A DNA stretch of 64,000 nt from UBA668 sp963720695 (GTDB lineage Bacteria; Actinomycetota; Acidimicrobiia; Acidimicrobiales; Ilumatobacteraceae). The translations under genes were made by a program, and so were the position numbers. How positions within the stretch are numbered: the stretch's first letter is position 1; every line of letters begins with the position of its first letter. The notes below the pieces were generated by a model. The model saw nothing but the letters and a program-made list of their open reading frames with translations. It was not told the origin of the DNA and made no database searches. This document shows positions 17,802 through 26,426 of this stretch, one piece after another. The DNA lies in NCBI GenBank assembly GCA_963720695.1, contig CAVRGG010000001.1:1054001-1118000 (forward strand), written 5' to 3'.

Positions 17802-19619
17802 GTGACCTCCGCCACCATCGAACCCCCCTTCGTGCTGGGTGGTCGTCTTCGAGCCCGCTTCGAAGCGCGCACTGCGCTGGCGATCGCGATGGTCGTCGCC
17901 GTGGTCGCGATTCCCGTGCGCGGGCTGTTCCTCTCGACGGGGAGTTCCATGGAGGAGGGCTTCATGCTCGTCTTCCCCAAGCGCGTGCTGGCCGGTGACG
18001 TCCCCAACGTCGACTTCCTGCACCTCTACGGTCCGTTCTCGCTCCACGTGCTGGCCGCCTGGTACACCGTGTTCGGCTACACGCTGGAGAGCCAGCGGGT
18101 GTTCGGGCTGCTGCAGCACATCGGCATCATCTTCGCCCTCTTCACCATCGCTCGTGCCTGGGGACGGCGCACCGCGGTGATCACGGCAACGACGGTGACC
18201 CTCCTGGTGCTCACTCCGATCGGGCTCTCCGCACTCGCCTGGGAAGGCGGCATCGCGCTCGGTCTGTGGAGCGTCGTGTTCGGAATCCGCGCCCTGCACA
18301 CCGCCGACGGTGTTCGGCTGCGAGCGCTCGTCGGTGCCGGCCTGCTCACCGGCTTCGCGCTCGGATATCGGCCCGATCTGGTGTTGGCGCTCGGCATCGT
18401 CCACGGGTATCTCCTGTGGCGGCATCATCGCGACGCATCCGATCGCCGACCCGCTGCGTGGGCGGCGTCGGGTGTGGGGCTCGGTGTCGGCCTGATCCCG
18501 TTCGTCGTCCATCTCTTCCTCGCCGGCGTGGGACCGAGCGTCCGTGGCATGTTCATCGATCCGGTCGTCCACCTGCGACCCGGTCGTGAGCTTCCCCGCC
18601 CACCCAGTTTCGGTCACATCGACGGTGCGCTGCAGGCGGTGGCCGAGGGCCCGGCCGACGCGCCGTGGTGGAAGCTCCCCGCACTGTCCGCCAACCACCA
18701 GCTCTTCCTGTGGTTCTTCGTGGTGATCGTGGTCGCGATCGCCATCCCACTCATCACCTGGCGGCTCATCCGTACCTCGCCGGAGCCGCCGCGGCGGCTG
18801 ACGGTGCTCATGGCGACGTCGCTGTTCGGGCTCGGCATGTTGCCCCAGGCGCTCCAGCGTCCGGACAGCACCCACCTCGCATGGGGATCATGCGTGTCGT
18901 TCGCGCTGCTGCCATGCGTCGTCGAGGAGCTCCTGTACCGATCCCGTCGAGCCGGTCGTCGTCCGGTCGTTCGGCGCCATGCGCCGCTCGTCGCCGGTGC
19001 CGTGGTCGGACTGGTGATGTTCGTCGTCTGCCCGTTCTTCACCTACCGCTACTACCTGCTCCAAACACGCATCAGCGTCGGGAACAAGCCGGGCGGCTTC
19101 GAGGTCTCACGCGACGGTCGCCGCTTCTACTTCGGCAACGCCGCGCTGCAGGAGTCCAGTCAGGCTGCGATCGACGACCTGGCCCGCCAGATGACGCCCG
19201 GGCAGCGGCTCGTCGTCGGTCCGGCCGACCTGAGCCGCACGATCTACAGCGACGTCGCGTTCTACTACATGTTCCCCGAGCTCACTCCCGCGACCTACTA
19301 CATCGAGATGGACCCGGGCCTCGCCGACCGCGAGGGATCACGGCTGGCCGACGACGTCGCCTCCGCCGACTGGTTGATCCTCACCAACTTCTGGACCGGC
19401 TGGTACGAGCCCAACGCATCCAGAGAGTTCGGAAGCGAAGCCCCGAACCAGGTGGTGGCGGACCAGTTCTGCCTCGTCGGCAACTACGACGACGCGCTCG
19501 TCCTGCTCTACCGGAAGTGCGATCACGGCGACGGGATCAGCCCTGCCGGCATCGGCATCGGGGCCCAACGGCGCGCCGACTTCGAGCACGAGCTCGCGAA
19601 GCGCTCCGGGAACGGGTGA
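17802..19619 (+). CDS. GT-C/GT39-like polytopic membrane protein
   Basis: 605 residues with about 10-11 hydrophobic helices and a soluble C-terminal domain of roughly 170 residues. The first periplasmic loop has SSMEEGFMLVFPKRVLAG and then VDFLHLYGPFSL. This is the GT39 pattern of an acidic residue pair followed by a YGP motif. Probably transfers sugar from a polyprenyl phosphate. Start chosen at GTG 17802 because of the -10 box 8 bases upstream. Ends nine bases from the convergent dprE2 gene. No linkage can be assigned. Confidence 0.68.
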   Translation: MTSATIEPPFVLGGRLRARFEARTALAIAMVVAVVAIPVRGLFLSTGSSMEEGFMLVFPKRVLAGDVPNVDFLHLYGPFSLHVLAAWYTVFGYTLESQRVFGLLQHIGIIFALFTIARAWGRRTAVITATTVTLLVLTPIGLSALAWEGGIALGLWSVVFGIRALHTADGVRLRALVGAGLLTGFALGYRPDLVLALGIVHGYLLWRHHRDASDRRPAAWAASGVGLGVGLIPFVVHLFLAGVGPSVRGMFIDPVVHLRPGRELPRPPSFGHIDGALQAVAEGPADAPWWKLPALSANHQLFLWFFVVIVVAIAIPLITWRLIRTSPEPPRRLTVLMATSLFGLGMLPQALQRPDSTHLAWGSCVSFALLPCVVEELLYRSRRAGRRPVVRRHAPLVAGAVVGLVMFVVCPFFTYRYYLLQTRISVGNKPGGFEVSRDGRRFYFGNAALQESSQAAIDDLARQMTPGQRLVVGPADLSRTIYSDVAFYYMFPELTPATYYIEMDPGLADREGSRLADDVASADWLILTNFWTGWYEPNASREFGSEAPNQVVADQFCLVGNYDDALVLLYRKCDHGDGISPAGIGIGAQRRADFEHELAKRSGNG

Positions 19620-19628
19620 ACCGCTCGC

Positions 19629-20390
19629 TCAGCCGAGGGGGAGCCGCCGCCACACCGGGCCGGGTGTGTGGCGCAGCGCCATGAAGACGTAGCGGAGCAG
19701 CCCCGGCGCCCACACCGTGCGCCGACCCGCACGCAGGCCCTTCGCGGTGACCTCGGCGACCTTCTCGGGTGTGGTCGCGAACGGAGCGGCAGCCCGGCCG
19801 GCGGTCATCGACGAGTGGACGAACCCGGGTCGCACCACAAGGACATGGACGCCCTGGGCGGCGAGCCCGTCGCCGAGGCCCTGGGCGAACCCGTCGATGC
19901 CCGCCTTGGTGCCGCCGTAAACCGGGTTGGCCGAGCGGACCCGCTCCCCCGCGACACTGCTGAGCATGACGATGCCGCCGTGGCCCTGCGTGCGCATCGC
20001 GTTCGCGACCGCGATGGTGGCGGTCACCGTGCCGGTGAAGTTCACCTCGGCGATCTCCGCCGCGGCGGCGACATCGGTGCTCGTGGACGGGCCATCACCG
20101 AGCAGCGCGAACGCGACGATGGCGAGATCGATGTCGCCGTGCGCGGCGACCACGTCGGCGATCAGCTGCTCGTGAGTCTCGGTCGCGGCACCGTCGAAGG
20201 CCACGACGGCGACCGTGAGGCCGTCGTGACGGAGACCCGCAGCTGCACGCTCACCCTTGTCGACGTCGCGGCAGGCCAGCACCACCGTTCGCGCCGCCGG
20301 CGTCAACAACTCGCGCACGATCGCCAGACCGATGTCGCTGGTGCCGCCCAGCAACAGCATCGTCTGCGGCTCACCCAGTGCGTTGTCCAT
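19629..20390 (-). CDS. dprE2: decaprenylphosphoryl-D-2-keto erythropentose reductase DprE2-like
   Basis: 253-residue short-chain dehydrogenase. The start PQTMLLLGGTSDIGLAI matches the DprE2 start closely, with a GGTSDIG cofactor motif. SSVAGERVR near 144 and YGGTKAG near 157 give the Ser-Tyr-Lys set, and VRPGFVHSSM follows. DprE2 reduces the 2'-keto intermediate made by DprE1 to decaprenylphosphoryl-arabinose. It lies 20 bases after dprE1, as in mycobacteria. It is the last gene of a long minus-strand run and is nine bases from a convergent GT-C gene. Confidence 0.88.
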   Translation of the reverse strand: MDNALGEPQTMLLLGGTSDIGLAIVRELLTPAARTVVLACRDVDKGERAAAGLRHDGLTVAVVAFDGAATETHEQLIADVVAAHGDIDLAIVAFALLGDGPSTSTDVAAAAEIAEVNFTGTVTATIAVANAMRTQGHGGIVMLSSVAGERVRSANPVYGGTKAGIDGFAQGLGDGLAAQGVHVLVVRPGFVHSSMTAGRAAAPFATTPEKVAEVTAKGLRAGRRTVWAPGLLRYVFMALRHTPGPVWRRLPLG

Positions 20391-20410
20391 GCATCCCTCT
20401 TCCGTGGTGC

Positions 20411-21769
20411 TCAGCCGGTGAGGCCGAGGCGTCGCGACAGGTCACTCTGCCAGACGCCGTGCGGGTCGACCTCGTCGCGAACGGCCTTCCACTCGTCCAG
20501 GCGCGGATATCCACGGCGGATCGCGTCGGCCGTGGTGTGGGCGTCCTTCGCGAAGTAGTGCCGACCACCCGCATCGAGCACCAGGCGATCGAGCCCGTGC
20601 AGCAACTCGCCGAGTCCGCGCGAACCGGCGGGCACGTCGACGGCCAGCGTCCAACCGGGCGCAGGAAAGCTGAGGGGGGCGGCGTTCCCGGCCCCGAAGC
20701 GCTTGAGCACCGCCAGGAAGCTCGCCGTGCCGCTGGCCGAGAGCCGCTCGACGACCGTTCGCATCGTGTCCTCCTGACCGAACGGAACGACGATCTGGTA
20801 CTGCACCATGCCCCGCCGGCCGTAGATCCGGTTCCACGCGCCCACCATGTCGAGGGGGTGGAAGAACGAGGCGATGCTCTGCACCTCGTCGACGCGCGCT
20901 CGCGGTGCCTTGCGGAACCACATCTCGTTGAACGCCGCGACCGTGGCGTGGTTGATGACTCCCATCGGCGGTACCAGCGGAGGAATCGACGCGAGCTGAC
21001 GAGGCCCGTAGGCCAGCGGATCGATCGCGTCGGCAGCGTCGAGCTGGTCCAGACGGGCATGGTCGCCACGGCTCAGCACGCTGCGACCCAGGTGGCGGCC
21101 GCGGGCCTGGGGGTCGATCCACGCCACGCTGTAGCGATAGTCGTCGTCGCCCTCTGCCATCAGCGTGAACAACGCATCCAGATCGGGGACCCTGCAGGTG
21201 TCGACGGACATACGGCTGGTCTCGATCGGCAGCACGCGGATCGTCGCATCGAGGATGGCACCGGTCAGTCCCATGCCGCCGATCGTCGCCCAGAACAGCT
21301 CGGGGCGATCGGTCGGCGTCACCACCGTGGTGCTCCCGTCCGCGAGCAGCAGCGTGACGGCGTCGACGTGGTTGCCGAACGAGCCCTCGAGGTGGTGGTT
21401 CTTGCCATGGATGTCGCTGGCGATGGCACCGCCGATGGTCACGAACCGGGTGCCGGGCGTGACGGGCACGAAGAACCCTCTCGGCACGATCACTCGGAGC
21501 AACTCGTCGATGCTCACCCCCGCAGGCACCGTCACCGAAGGGCGGTCGGGCTGCAGCACCGCTTGGTGAGCGGCCCCGAGCAGGCGGAGGACGAGGCCGC
21601 CGCCGTTCTGCGCGGCGTCGCCGTAGCTGCGACCCAGCCCACGCACGAGCGCACCCCGCGGACCGGCCTCCTTGAGCGCCGCGGCCACCTCGTGGTTGGG
21701 CAGCTCCAGCACGTCGGCGACCGTGGGATTGGTCCGACCCCACCCGGAGAGCGAGCGGCGCGGTGTCAT
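20411..21769 (-). CDS. dprE1: decaprenylphosphoryl-beta-D-ribose 2'-oxidase DprE1-like
   Basis: 452 residues, FAD-linked oxidase family. GWGRTNPTVADVL is at the N-terminus, GLGRSYGDAAQNGGG near 44, and DIHGKNHH near 119 (His121 matches M. tuberculosis His132). FHPLDMVGAWNR is near 303, and YFAKDAHTT gives Lys408 (Lys418 there). It oxidises the ribose C2' of decaprenylphosphoryl-ribose, the first half of the epimerisation to arabinose. The position of the benzothiazinone-reactive Cys387 is Ala376 (PGWTLAVD). ATG 21769 is chosen because GGAGG (21777-21781) lies seven bases upstream; GTG 21775 is too close to it. Confidence 0.92.
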   Translation of the reverse strand: MTPRRSLSGWGRTNPTVADVLELPNHEVAAALKEAGPRGALVRGLGRSYGDAAQNGGGLVLRLLGAAHQAVLQPDRPSVTVPAGVSIDELLRVIVPRGFFVPVTPGTRFVTIGGAIASDIHGKNHHLEGSFGNHVDAVTLLLADGSTTVVTPTDRPELFWATIGGMGLTGAILDATIRVLPIETSRMSVDTCRVPDLDALFTLMAEGDDDYRYSVAWIDPQARGRHLGRSVLSRGDHARLDQLDAADAIDPLAYGPRQLASIPPLVPPMGVINHATVAAFNEMWFRKAPRARVDEVQSIASFFHPLDMVGAWNRIYGRRGMVQYQIVVPFGQEDTMRTVVERLSASGTASFLAVLKRFGAGNAAPLSFPAPGWTLAVDVPAGSRGLGELLHGLDRLVLDAGGRHYFAKDAHTTADAIRRGYPRLDEWKAVRDEVDPHGVWQSDLSRRLGLTG

Positions 21770-21806
21770 CGGCACGCCTCCAGTATGGCGTCCAGGATGG
21801 CGTCCA

Positions 21807-22559
21807 TCAGTACGGCCATTCCGGCTCTCGACCGGTCAGCATCGTCAGCAGGCGCCCGAGCTTGACCGAGATCAGCACCTTGATCAGCAGGTTCTTCATG
21901 AACCACGGCGTCTGCGCGAGCAGCCTGAGGGCGTTGAGCGCCCGGCCCTGCGCGGTGCCATCGAGGTCGGCTCGGAACTCGGTCAGCGATCGGGAGCGTC
22001 CGATGTACCGGAACCGCGATCCGAACACGAGCTCCCGTCCGATGGCCAGGGTGACACCGACCGAGGAGAACGAGTCGTGGATCAGCATCGTGCCGCCAGG
22101 GGCGACACGAGCGCCCCAGGTGGCGATGTCGGCGCGTGCGGGGCCGTACCGATGCGCGCCGTCGATGTACAGGACCGCGATCGAGCCGTCGACCTGGTCG
22201 TGCGCGGCGTCGGAGAACGCCCGCACGTGGCGGACGTGGTCGCTCACGCCGGCGGCGGTGAGGTTGGCGTTGAAGACCTCGTGGTCCGTCGCCGCCTCTG
22301 CCTGGAAGCCGTCGATCTCCTGCGGGCCCCGATCGTTGCCGGCGTGAGGATCGATGGCGATCACCGGCACGTCGGCGGGTGCGGCGCTCGCGAGCACCAC
22401 CGTGCTGCGACCGCGGAAGCTCCCGATCTCGACGATCTGGTCACCGGTGCGGGTCGCTGCGGCGGCGCGATAGAGCCGTTCCGCCTGGTCCGGACTCATC
22501 CATCCTTCGATGTCGCGCACGTGCGCGAGCGCCTCCTCGAACGTTCGCGTTCCGGTCAT
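21807..22559 (-). CDS. class I SAM methyltransferase (Methyltransf_24-like)
   Basis: About 250 residues. IVEIGSFRGRSTVVLA near 42 is SAM motif I, and VLYIDGAHRYGPARAD near 130 is the acidic motif typical of Methyltransf_24/CmcI-like enzymes. IHDSF follows. The C-terminus is basic and hydrophobic and may touch the membrane. It overlaps the ubiA stop by ATGA and lies 37 bases before dprE1, so it is part of the decaprenyl-arabinose operon. A role in methylating an arabinan or polyprenyl sugar is only inferred. Confidence 0.78.
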   Translation of the reverse strand: MTGTRTFEEALAHVRDIEGWMSPDQAERLYRAAAATRTGDQIVEIGSFRGRSTVVLASAAPADVPVIAIDPHAGNDRGPQEIDGFQAEAATDHEVFNANLTAAGVSDHVRHVRAFSDAAHDQVDGSIAVLYIDGAHRYGPARADIATWGARVAPGGTMLIHDSFSSVGVTLAIGRELVFGSRFRYIGRSRSLTEFRADLDGTAQGRALNALRLLAQTPWFMKNLLIKVLISVKLGRLLTMLTGREPEWPY

Positions 22560-23425
22560 CCGACGTACACCCCCAGTCCGAAGACGACTGCCCACAGCAC
22601 TCCCAGGATCTGCAGCGTGCGGTCGGCCAAGAAGATCTCCTCCGGTGCGGCGCCGTGTCCCTGCTCCAGGATCAGCGTGTAGCGCAGCAACGCCGTCACC
22701 ATCGGCACGATCGAGAGCTCGTAGAACGGCCATGTCGAGCCACTGACCTCCTTGGTGTCGAAGGCCCAGATGCAGTACGACACGAGCGTCGCGGCCACGC
22801 TCACCGACAGCACGATGCGCAGGAATCCCAGGGTGTAGTCATCGAGCGACGACCGCGCTGCCCCAGCGTGGTCTCCGTAGTCCCGCAACTCGGCGTATCG
22901 CTTCCCGGTCACGATGAACAGCGAACCGAACGACGTGCACAGCACGAACCACATGCTCATCTTGACGTCGGCGGCGACCGCGCCGGCGATCGCGCGGAGC
23001 ACGAAGCCGGCCGCGACCGCCACGAGGTCGACGACGGCGACGTGCTTGAAGACGGTGCTGTAGAGCGTCGTCAGCGTGACGTACCCGACGGCGACGACGG
23101 CGAGTTGCCAACTCACCGCGAGCCCGACGGCGATGCCGGCCACGAGCAGCACGGTCCCGACGACCCTCGCGACCCCGAGCGGGATCGCTCCGCTGGCGAT
23201 GGGCCGCGAACGCTTCTTCGGGTGCAGACGGTCGGCCTCGACGTCGTGGATGTCGTTCCAGTAGTACGTCCCACTGGCGACGAGGCAGAACGCGACGAAT
23301 GCCAGCAGCGTCGGCCACACGTACGAGCCGTTGTCCAGCACACCTGCCGCTCCCGGGGCTGCGAAGACCAGGACGTTCTTGGTCCACTGCTTCGGACGGG
23401 CTTCCTTGATCAGCGCCCGGATCAT
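22556..23425 (-). CDS. ubiA: UbiA-family prenyltransferase, decaprenyl-phosphate phosphoribosyltransferase type
   Basis: 289 residues, about nine helices. ARPKQWTKNVLVFA near residue 8 and the metal/diphosphate motif NDIHDVEADRLHPKKRSRP near 60-80 match the Rv3806c subgroup, not the quinone-pathway UbiA. The second acidic region lies around KRYAELRDYG. That enzyme joins decaprenyl phosphate to 5-phosphoribosyl diphosphate, the committed step to the arabinose donor. The start overlaps the stop of the HAD phosphatase gene by ATGA and the stop overlaps the methyltransferase. Function is well supported by neighbours dprE1 and dprE2. Confidence 0.88.
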   Translation of the reverse strand: MIRALIKEARPKQWTKNVLVFAAPGAAGVLDNGSYVWPTLLAFVAFCLVASGTYYWNDIHDVEADRLHPKKRSRPIASGAIPLGVARVVGTVLLVAGIAVGLAVSWQLAVVAVGYVTLTTLYSTVFKHVAVVDLVAVAAGFVLRAIAGAVAADVKMSMWFVLCTSFGSLFIVTGKRYAELRDYGDHAGAARSSLDDYTLGFLRIVLSVSVAATLVSYCIWAFDTKEVSGSTWPFYELSIVPMVTALLRYTLILEQGHGAAPEEIFLADRTLQILGVLWAVVFGLGVYVG

Positions 23426-24063
23426 GGGGCGAACCCAGCGGGCACTGCCGAGATCGTGGTGCCCTTGACCAGCAGCGGGTGGTCGGCCCTGGCGAGCAGC
23501 TCGCGGTCGCCCGCGCTGTCGCCGTACGCCCACACCGTCGCCCGGGCGAGATCGCTGACCTCCAGCCAAGCGTCGAGGCGGCGGACCTTCTCGGCCGCAC
23601 GGCAATTCGCGCCGTCGAGGCCGTCACCGAACTCGTCGCCGGCGCGGAGCGGCTCGGCGCACAGCACGCCGTCGACACCGAGGCGGCGGCCGAGTGGCTT
23701 GAGGTACGGGCTGAGCGAGGCGCTGACCAGGACGATTCGATGCCCCATCCGCTGATGCCAGTGCAACCGCGCCACCGTGTCGGCCCGCAGCCAGTCGCTC
23801 GCCACGTTCTCGGCGAACTGCTCCCCCAGCGCCTCGACCTGGGCGACGTTGCGCCCTCGGAGCACGCCTCCGACGATCAGTTCCTTGAACCGATCCCGAT
23901 CTCGACGGGCGGCCGCTCCCAGCGATGCGGACGGTCGCCGCACGAGCGCAGACGTGACCCCTCGCCACCCTCCCACCTTGAGCAGGAAGGGTCGGACGCA
24001 GTCGCGCACCGTCAGCGTTCCGTCGACGTCGAAGGCCGCCACATGCTCGGCCGAGTCGTTCAT
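23422..24063 (-). CDS. HAD-IB family phosphatase (SerB-like), candidate DPPR phosphatase
   Basis: 213 residues. The nucleophile motif AFDVDGTLT is near residue 10, motif II VLVSASLSPYL near 117, and motif III/IV VWAYGDSAGDRELL near 178. It is sandwiched between aroA and ubiA with four-base overlaps on both sides. In other bacteria HAD domains are fused to UbiA proteins of this subgroup. The product of UbiA carries a 5'-phosphate that must be removed before DprE1 acts, so this enzyme is a good candidate. In mycobacteria that step is credited to the unrelated PAP2 protein Rv3807c. Confidence 0.75.
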   Translation of the reverse strand: MNDSAEHVAAFDVDGTLTVRDCVRPFLLKVGGWRGVTSALVRRPSASLGAAARRDRDRFKELIVGGVLRGRNVAQVEALGEQFAENVASDWLRADTVARLHWHQRMGHRIVLVSASLSPYLKPLGRRLGVDGVLCAEPLRAGDEFGDGLDGANCRAAEKVRRLDAWLEVSDLARATVWAYGDSAGDRELLARADHPLLVKGTTISAVPAGFAP

Positions 24064-25349
24064 CGCAGACTCTCGATCATCGACCAGAAGTCGGGCCAGC
24101 TCTTGGACACCACGTCCGGGTCTTCGATGATGATCCCGCTCGCGCCGAGCCCGACGAGTGCGAACGCCATGGCCAGGCGATGGTCGTGGTGCGTCGCCAG
24201 TGTCGCGGTGTGCGGAATGCTGCGCCGGACGAGCAGTCCGTCGGGGTTGTCCGTGGCATCGATGCCGGCCCGCCGGAGTTCGGCACACAGGTCGGTGAGC
24301 CGGTCGCTCTCCTTGTTGCGGATGAACCCCACCCCGTGGATGTCGGTCTCGCCCTCGGCGAAGGACGCGACCGCGGCCAGCGTCGGCACCAGATCGGAGA
24401 GGTCGACCATGTCGATCTCGATCCCCTTCAACGCGCCATGGCGGGTGACCGTCGTTCCCGTCTCGTCCTGACGGACCTCGCAGCCCATGCGGGCCAGCAC
24501 GTGACAGAAGGCTGCGTCGCCCTGCATCGACTGGTGGGTGAGCCCCGGGACGCGCACCGTGCCCCCACAGATGGCCGCCGCCGCCAGCGGATAGCTGGCA
24601 GAGCTGGCGTCCGGCTCGATCGCATACCGGCGAGCCTGGTATTTCCCGGCCGGCACCGTGATGATCCGATCGCCGACCTCGATGCCGTTGATCCCGAACG
24701 CGGCCATCACCGACGCCGTCACCCGCACGTAGGGACGCGACACGAGCGACGTCGTCAGCACGAACCGCAGCCCGTTCGGGAAGTACGGCGCGATCATCAT
24801 CAAGGCGCTGATGTACTGGCTGCTCACATCGCCACGAATGGTCACCTCGTCGAGCGAGACGTCGATGGGCCCGTGCACCGTGACCGGCAGGTGGCCCCAC
24901 TCCTCGCCCGGGTGGACCTGCACACCCATCGACACGAGCGCATCGTGCAGCGGTGCCATCGGGCGACGACGAAGCGGTGGATGCCCGTCGATCGTGTAGG
25001 GGCCCGGCCCCAGCGCGGCCAGTGCGGTGACGAAGCGCGACGTCGTGCCGGCGAGACGCGTCGCGAGCGTGATCGGTCCGCGACGAAACGACGTCAGACC
25101 ACCGCCGATCACCACGGTGCCGGCGGCGCTGTCGGTGTCGTCGTCGCCGCGTTCCGCCTCCAGACCGAGGGCTCGAAGGCAGTCCAGCATGGCTTCGGTG
25201 TCATCACCGTCGGGGACGTTGCTGAGCACCGACACACCCTCGGCGAGCGCCGCGCACACCAGGGCGCGGTTGGCCACGCTCTTCGATCCGGGCACCGACA
25301 CGACCGCATCGAGAGGCGCTCCGAGGGGTCCGACGCGATAGACGTCCAT
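24060..25349 (-). CDS. aroA: 3-phosphoshikimate 1-carboxyvinyltransferase (EPSP synthase)
   Basis: 429 residues, the usual length. VPGSKSVANRALVCAALAEG near 19-38 is the substrate-binding signature, RLAGTTSRFVTA near 93 the PEP-binding loop, and NKESDRLTDLCAEL near 341 the second family signature. It joins PEP to shikimate-3-phosphate, sixth step of the shikimate pathway. Six bases after tyrA, which uses a later product, and overlapping the HAD gene downstream. Confidence 0.95.
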   Translation of the reverse strand: MDVYRVGPLGAPLDAVVSVPGSKSVANRALVCAALAEGVSVLSNVPDGDDTEAMLDCLRALGLEAERGDDDTDSAAGTVVIGGGLTSFRRGPITLATRLAGTTSRFVTALAALGPGPYTIDGHPPLRRRPMAPLHDALVSMGVQVHPGEEWGHLPVTVHGPIDVSLDEVTIRGDVSSQYISALMMIAPYFPNGLRFVLTTSLVSRPYVRVTASVMAAFGINGIEVGDRIITVPAGKYQARRYAIEPDASSASYPLAAAAICGGTVRVPGLTHQSMQGDAAFCHVLARMGCEVRQDETGTTVTRHGALKGIEIDMVDLSDLVPTLAAVASFAEGETDIHGVGFIRNKESDRLTDLCAELRRAGIDATDNPDGLLVRRSIPHTATLATHHDHRLAMAFALVGLGASGIIIEDPDVVSKSWPDFWSMIESLR

Positions 25350-25355
25350 GGCCGC

Positions 25356-26420
25356 TCAGCTCAACCGCTGCACGGCGGGGCGGTAGCCCCTCGCCAGCAG
25401 CCCGCCTCGGTACAGGTCGACGACATCGGCGTCGACCAGCACCACCGCCACACCACGATTGCCCTCCACGCTGTGCACCACCTCGAAGCTCGAGATGTTG
25501 ACGCCCAACTCCGCCGCCAGCGTGAACAGCTCCGCCGCCGATCCGGCGCGGTCGGGAATCGGGATCCGGACCTCGGCCAGCGCCCCTGGGTGAGTGGCCC
25601 TGACGGGCAGGTTGGCCCGCGCCTCGCGCGCCTTGGCGAGCAGTCGGTGCAGTTCGCCGCGATCGTCGGTGTCGACCACCATGCGCATCTGGGCCAGCCC
25701 GCCGATCAGGTCGTCCAACGCCGACAGGATCGCCGGACGGTTCTCGGCACAGATGTCGAGCCAGATCGTGGGCTGCCCACTGGCGATCCTGGTCATGTCG
25801 CGGAAGCCGCCGGCAGCCAACCGCAGGAGCGCCGCGTGTTCCTCTCCACGATCGCTGGCCAGACCCATCAGCGTGGCCGCCGTCAGGTGCGGTACATGGC
25901 TGATGACGGCCACGACCTGATCATGACGTTCAGCCGGCAGCGCGACGACGTCCGCGCCGAGTTCGGCGACGACGCCGGCGACGGCGGCGAAGGTCGAGTC
26001 GGCGGTGGTCGCCGTGGGGGTCAGCACCCACACCGCCCCCTGGAACATGCTGCCGTCGGCGCCGTCGAGGCCTTCGAGCTCACTGCCGGCCATCGGGTGC
26101 CCGCCCACGAAGCGGGGATCGTCGATGGCAGCGACGACCGCTCCCTTCACACTGCCGACGTCGGTCACCAGGCCACGGGTCTCGGCCAGGGCCCGCTTCA
26201 CCTGCTCGGCGAGACTGAGCACCGGCGTCGCCACGAACGTGACATCGGCATCGGGGTCGAGGCCCACGGCCTGCACGAGCCCCATCCGTTGCGCCTGCTC
26301 CACACGGTCGGGGCGTTGGTCATCGCCGGTGACGAACCACCCACGGTCGACGAGTGCGCGCGCGATCGACCCACCGATGAGCCCGAGGCCCGCGACATTC
26401 GCCCGACGAGTCGTTGACAC
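25356..26420 (-). CDS. tyrA: prephenate dehydrogenase with C-terminal ACT domain
   Basis: 354 residues. The NAD-binding motif VAGLGLIGGSIARAL is at residue 9. The catalytic region has GGHPMAGSELEGLDGA near 110, and the C-terminal 70 residues form an ACT domain (PDRAGSAAELFTLAAELGVNI), the usual site of tyrosine feedback. Converts prephenate to 4-hydroxyphenylpyruvate. GTG start at 26420, six bases after rluB and six before aroA, one operon. Confidence 0.9.
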   Translation of the reverse strand: MSTTRRANVAGLGLIGGSIARALVDRGWFVTGDDQRPDRVEQAQRMGLVQAVGLDPDADVTFVATPVLSLAEQVKRALAETRGLVTDVGSVKGAVVAAIDDPRFVGGHPMAGSELEGLDGADGSMFQGAVWVLTPTATTADSTFAAVAGVVAELGADVVALPAERHDQVVAVISHVPHLTAATLMGLASDRGEEHAALLRLAAGGFRDMTRIASGQPTIWLDICAENRPAILSALDDLIGGLAQMRMVVDTDDRGELHRLLAKAREARANLPVRATHPGALAEVRIPIPDRAGSAAELFTLAAELGVNISSFEVVHSVEGNRGVAVVLVDADVVDLYRGGLLARGYRPAVQRLS

Positions 26421-26426
26421 GAAGGT

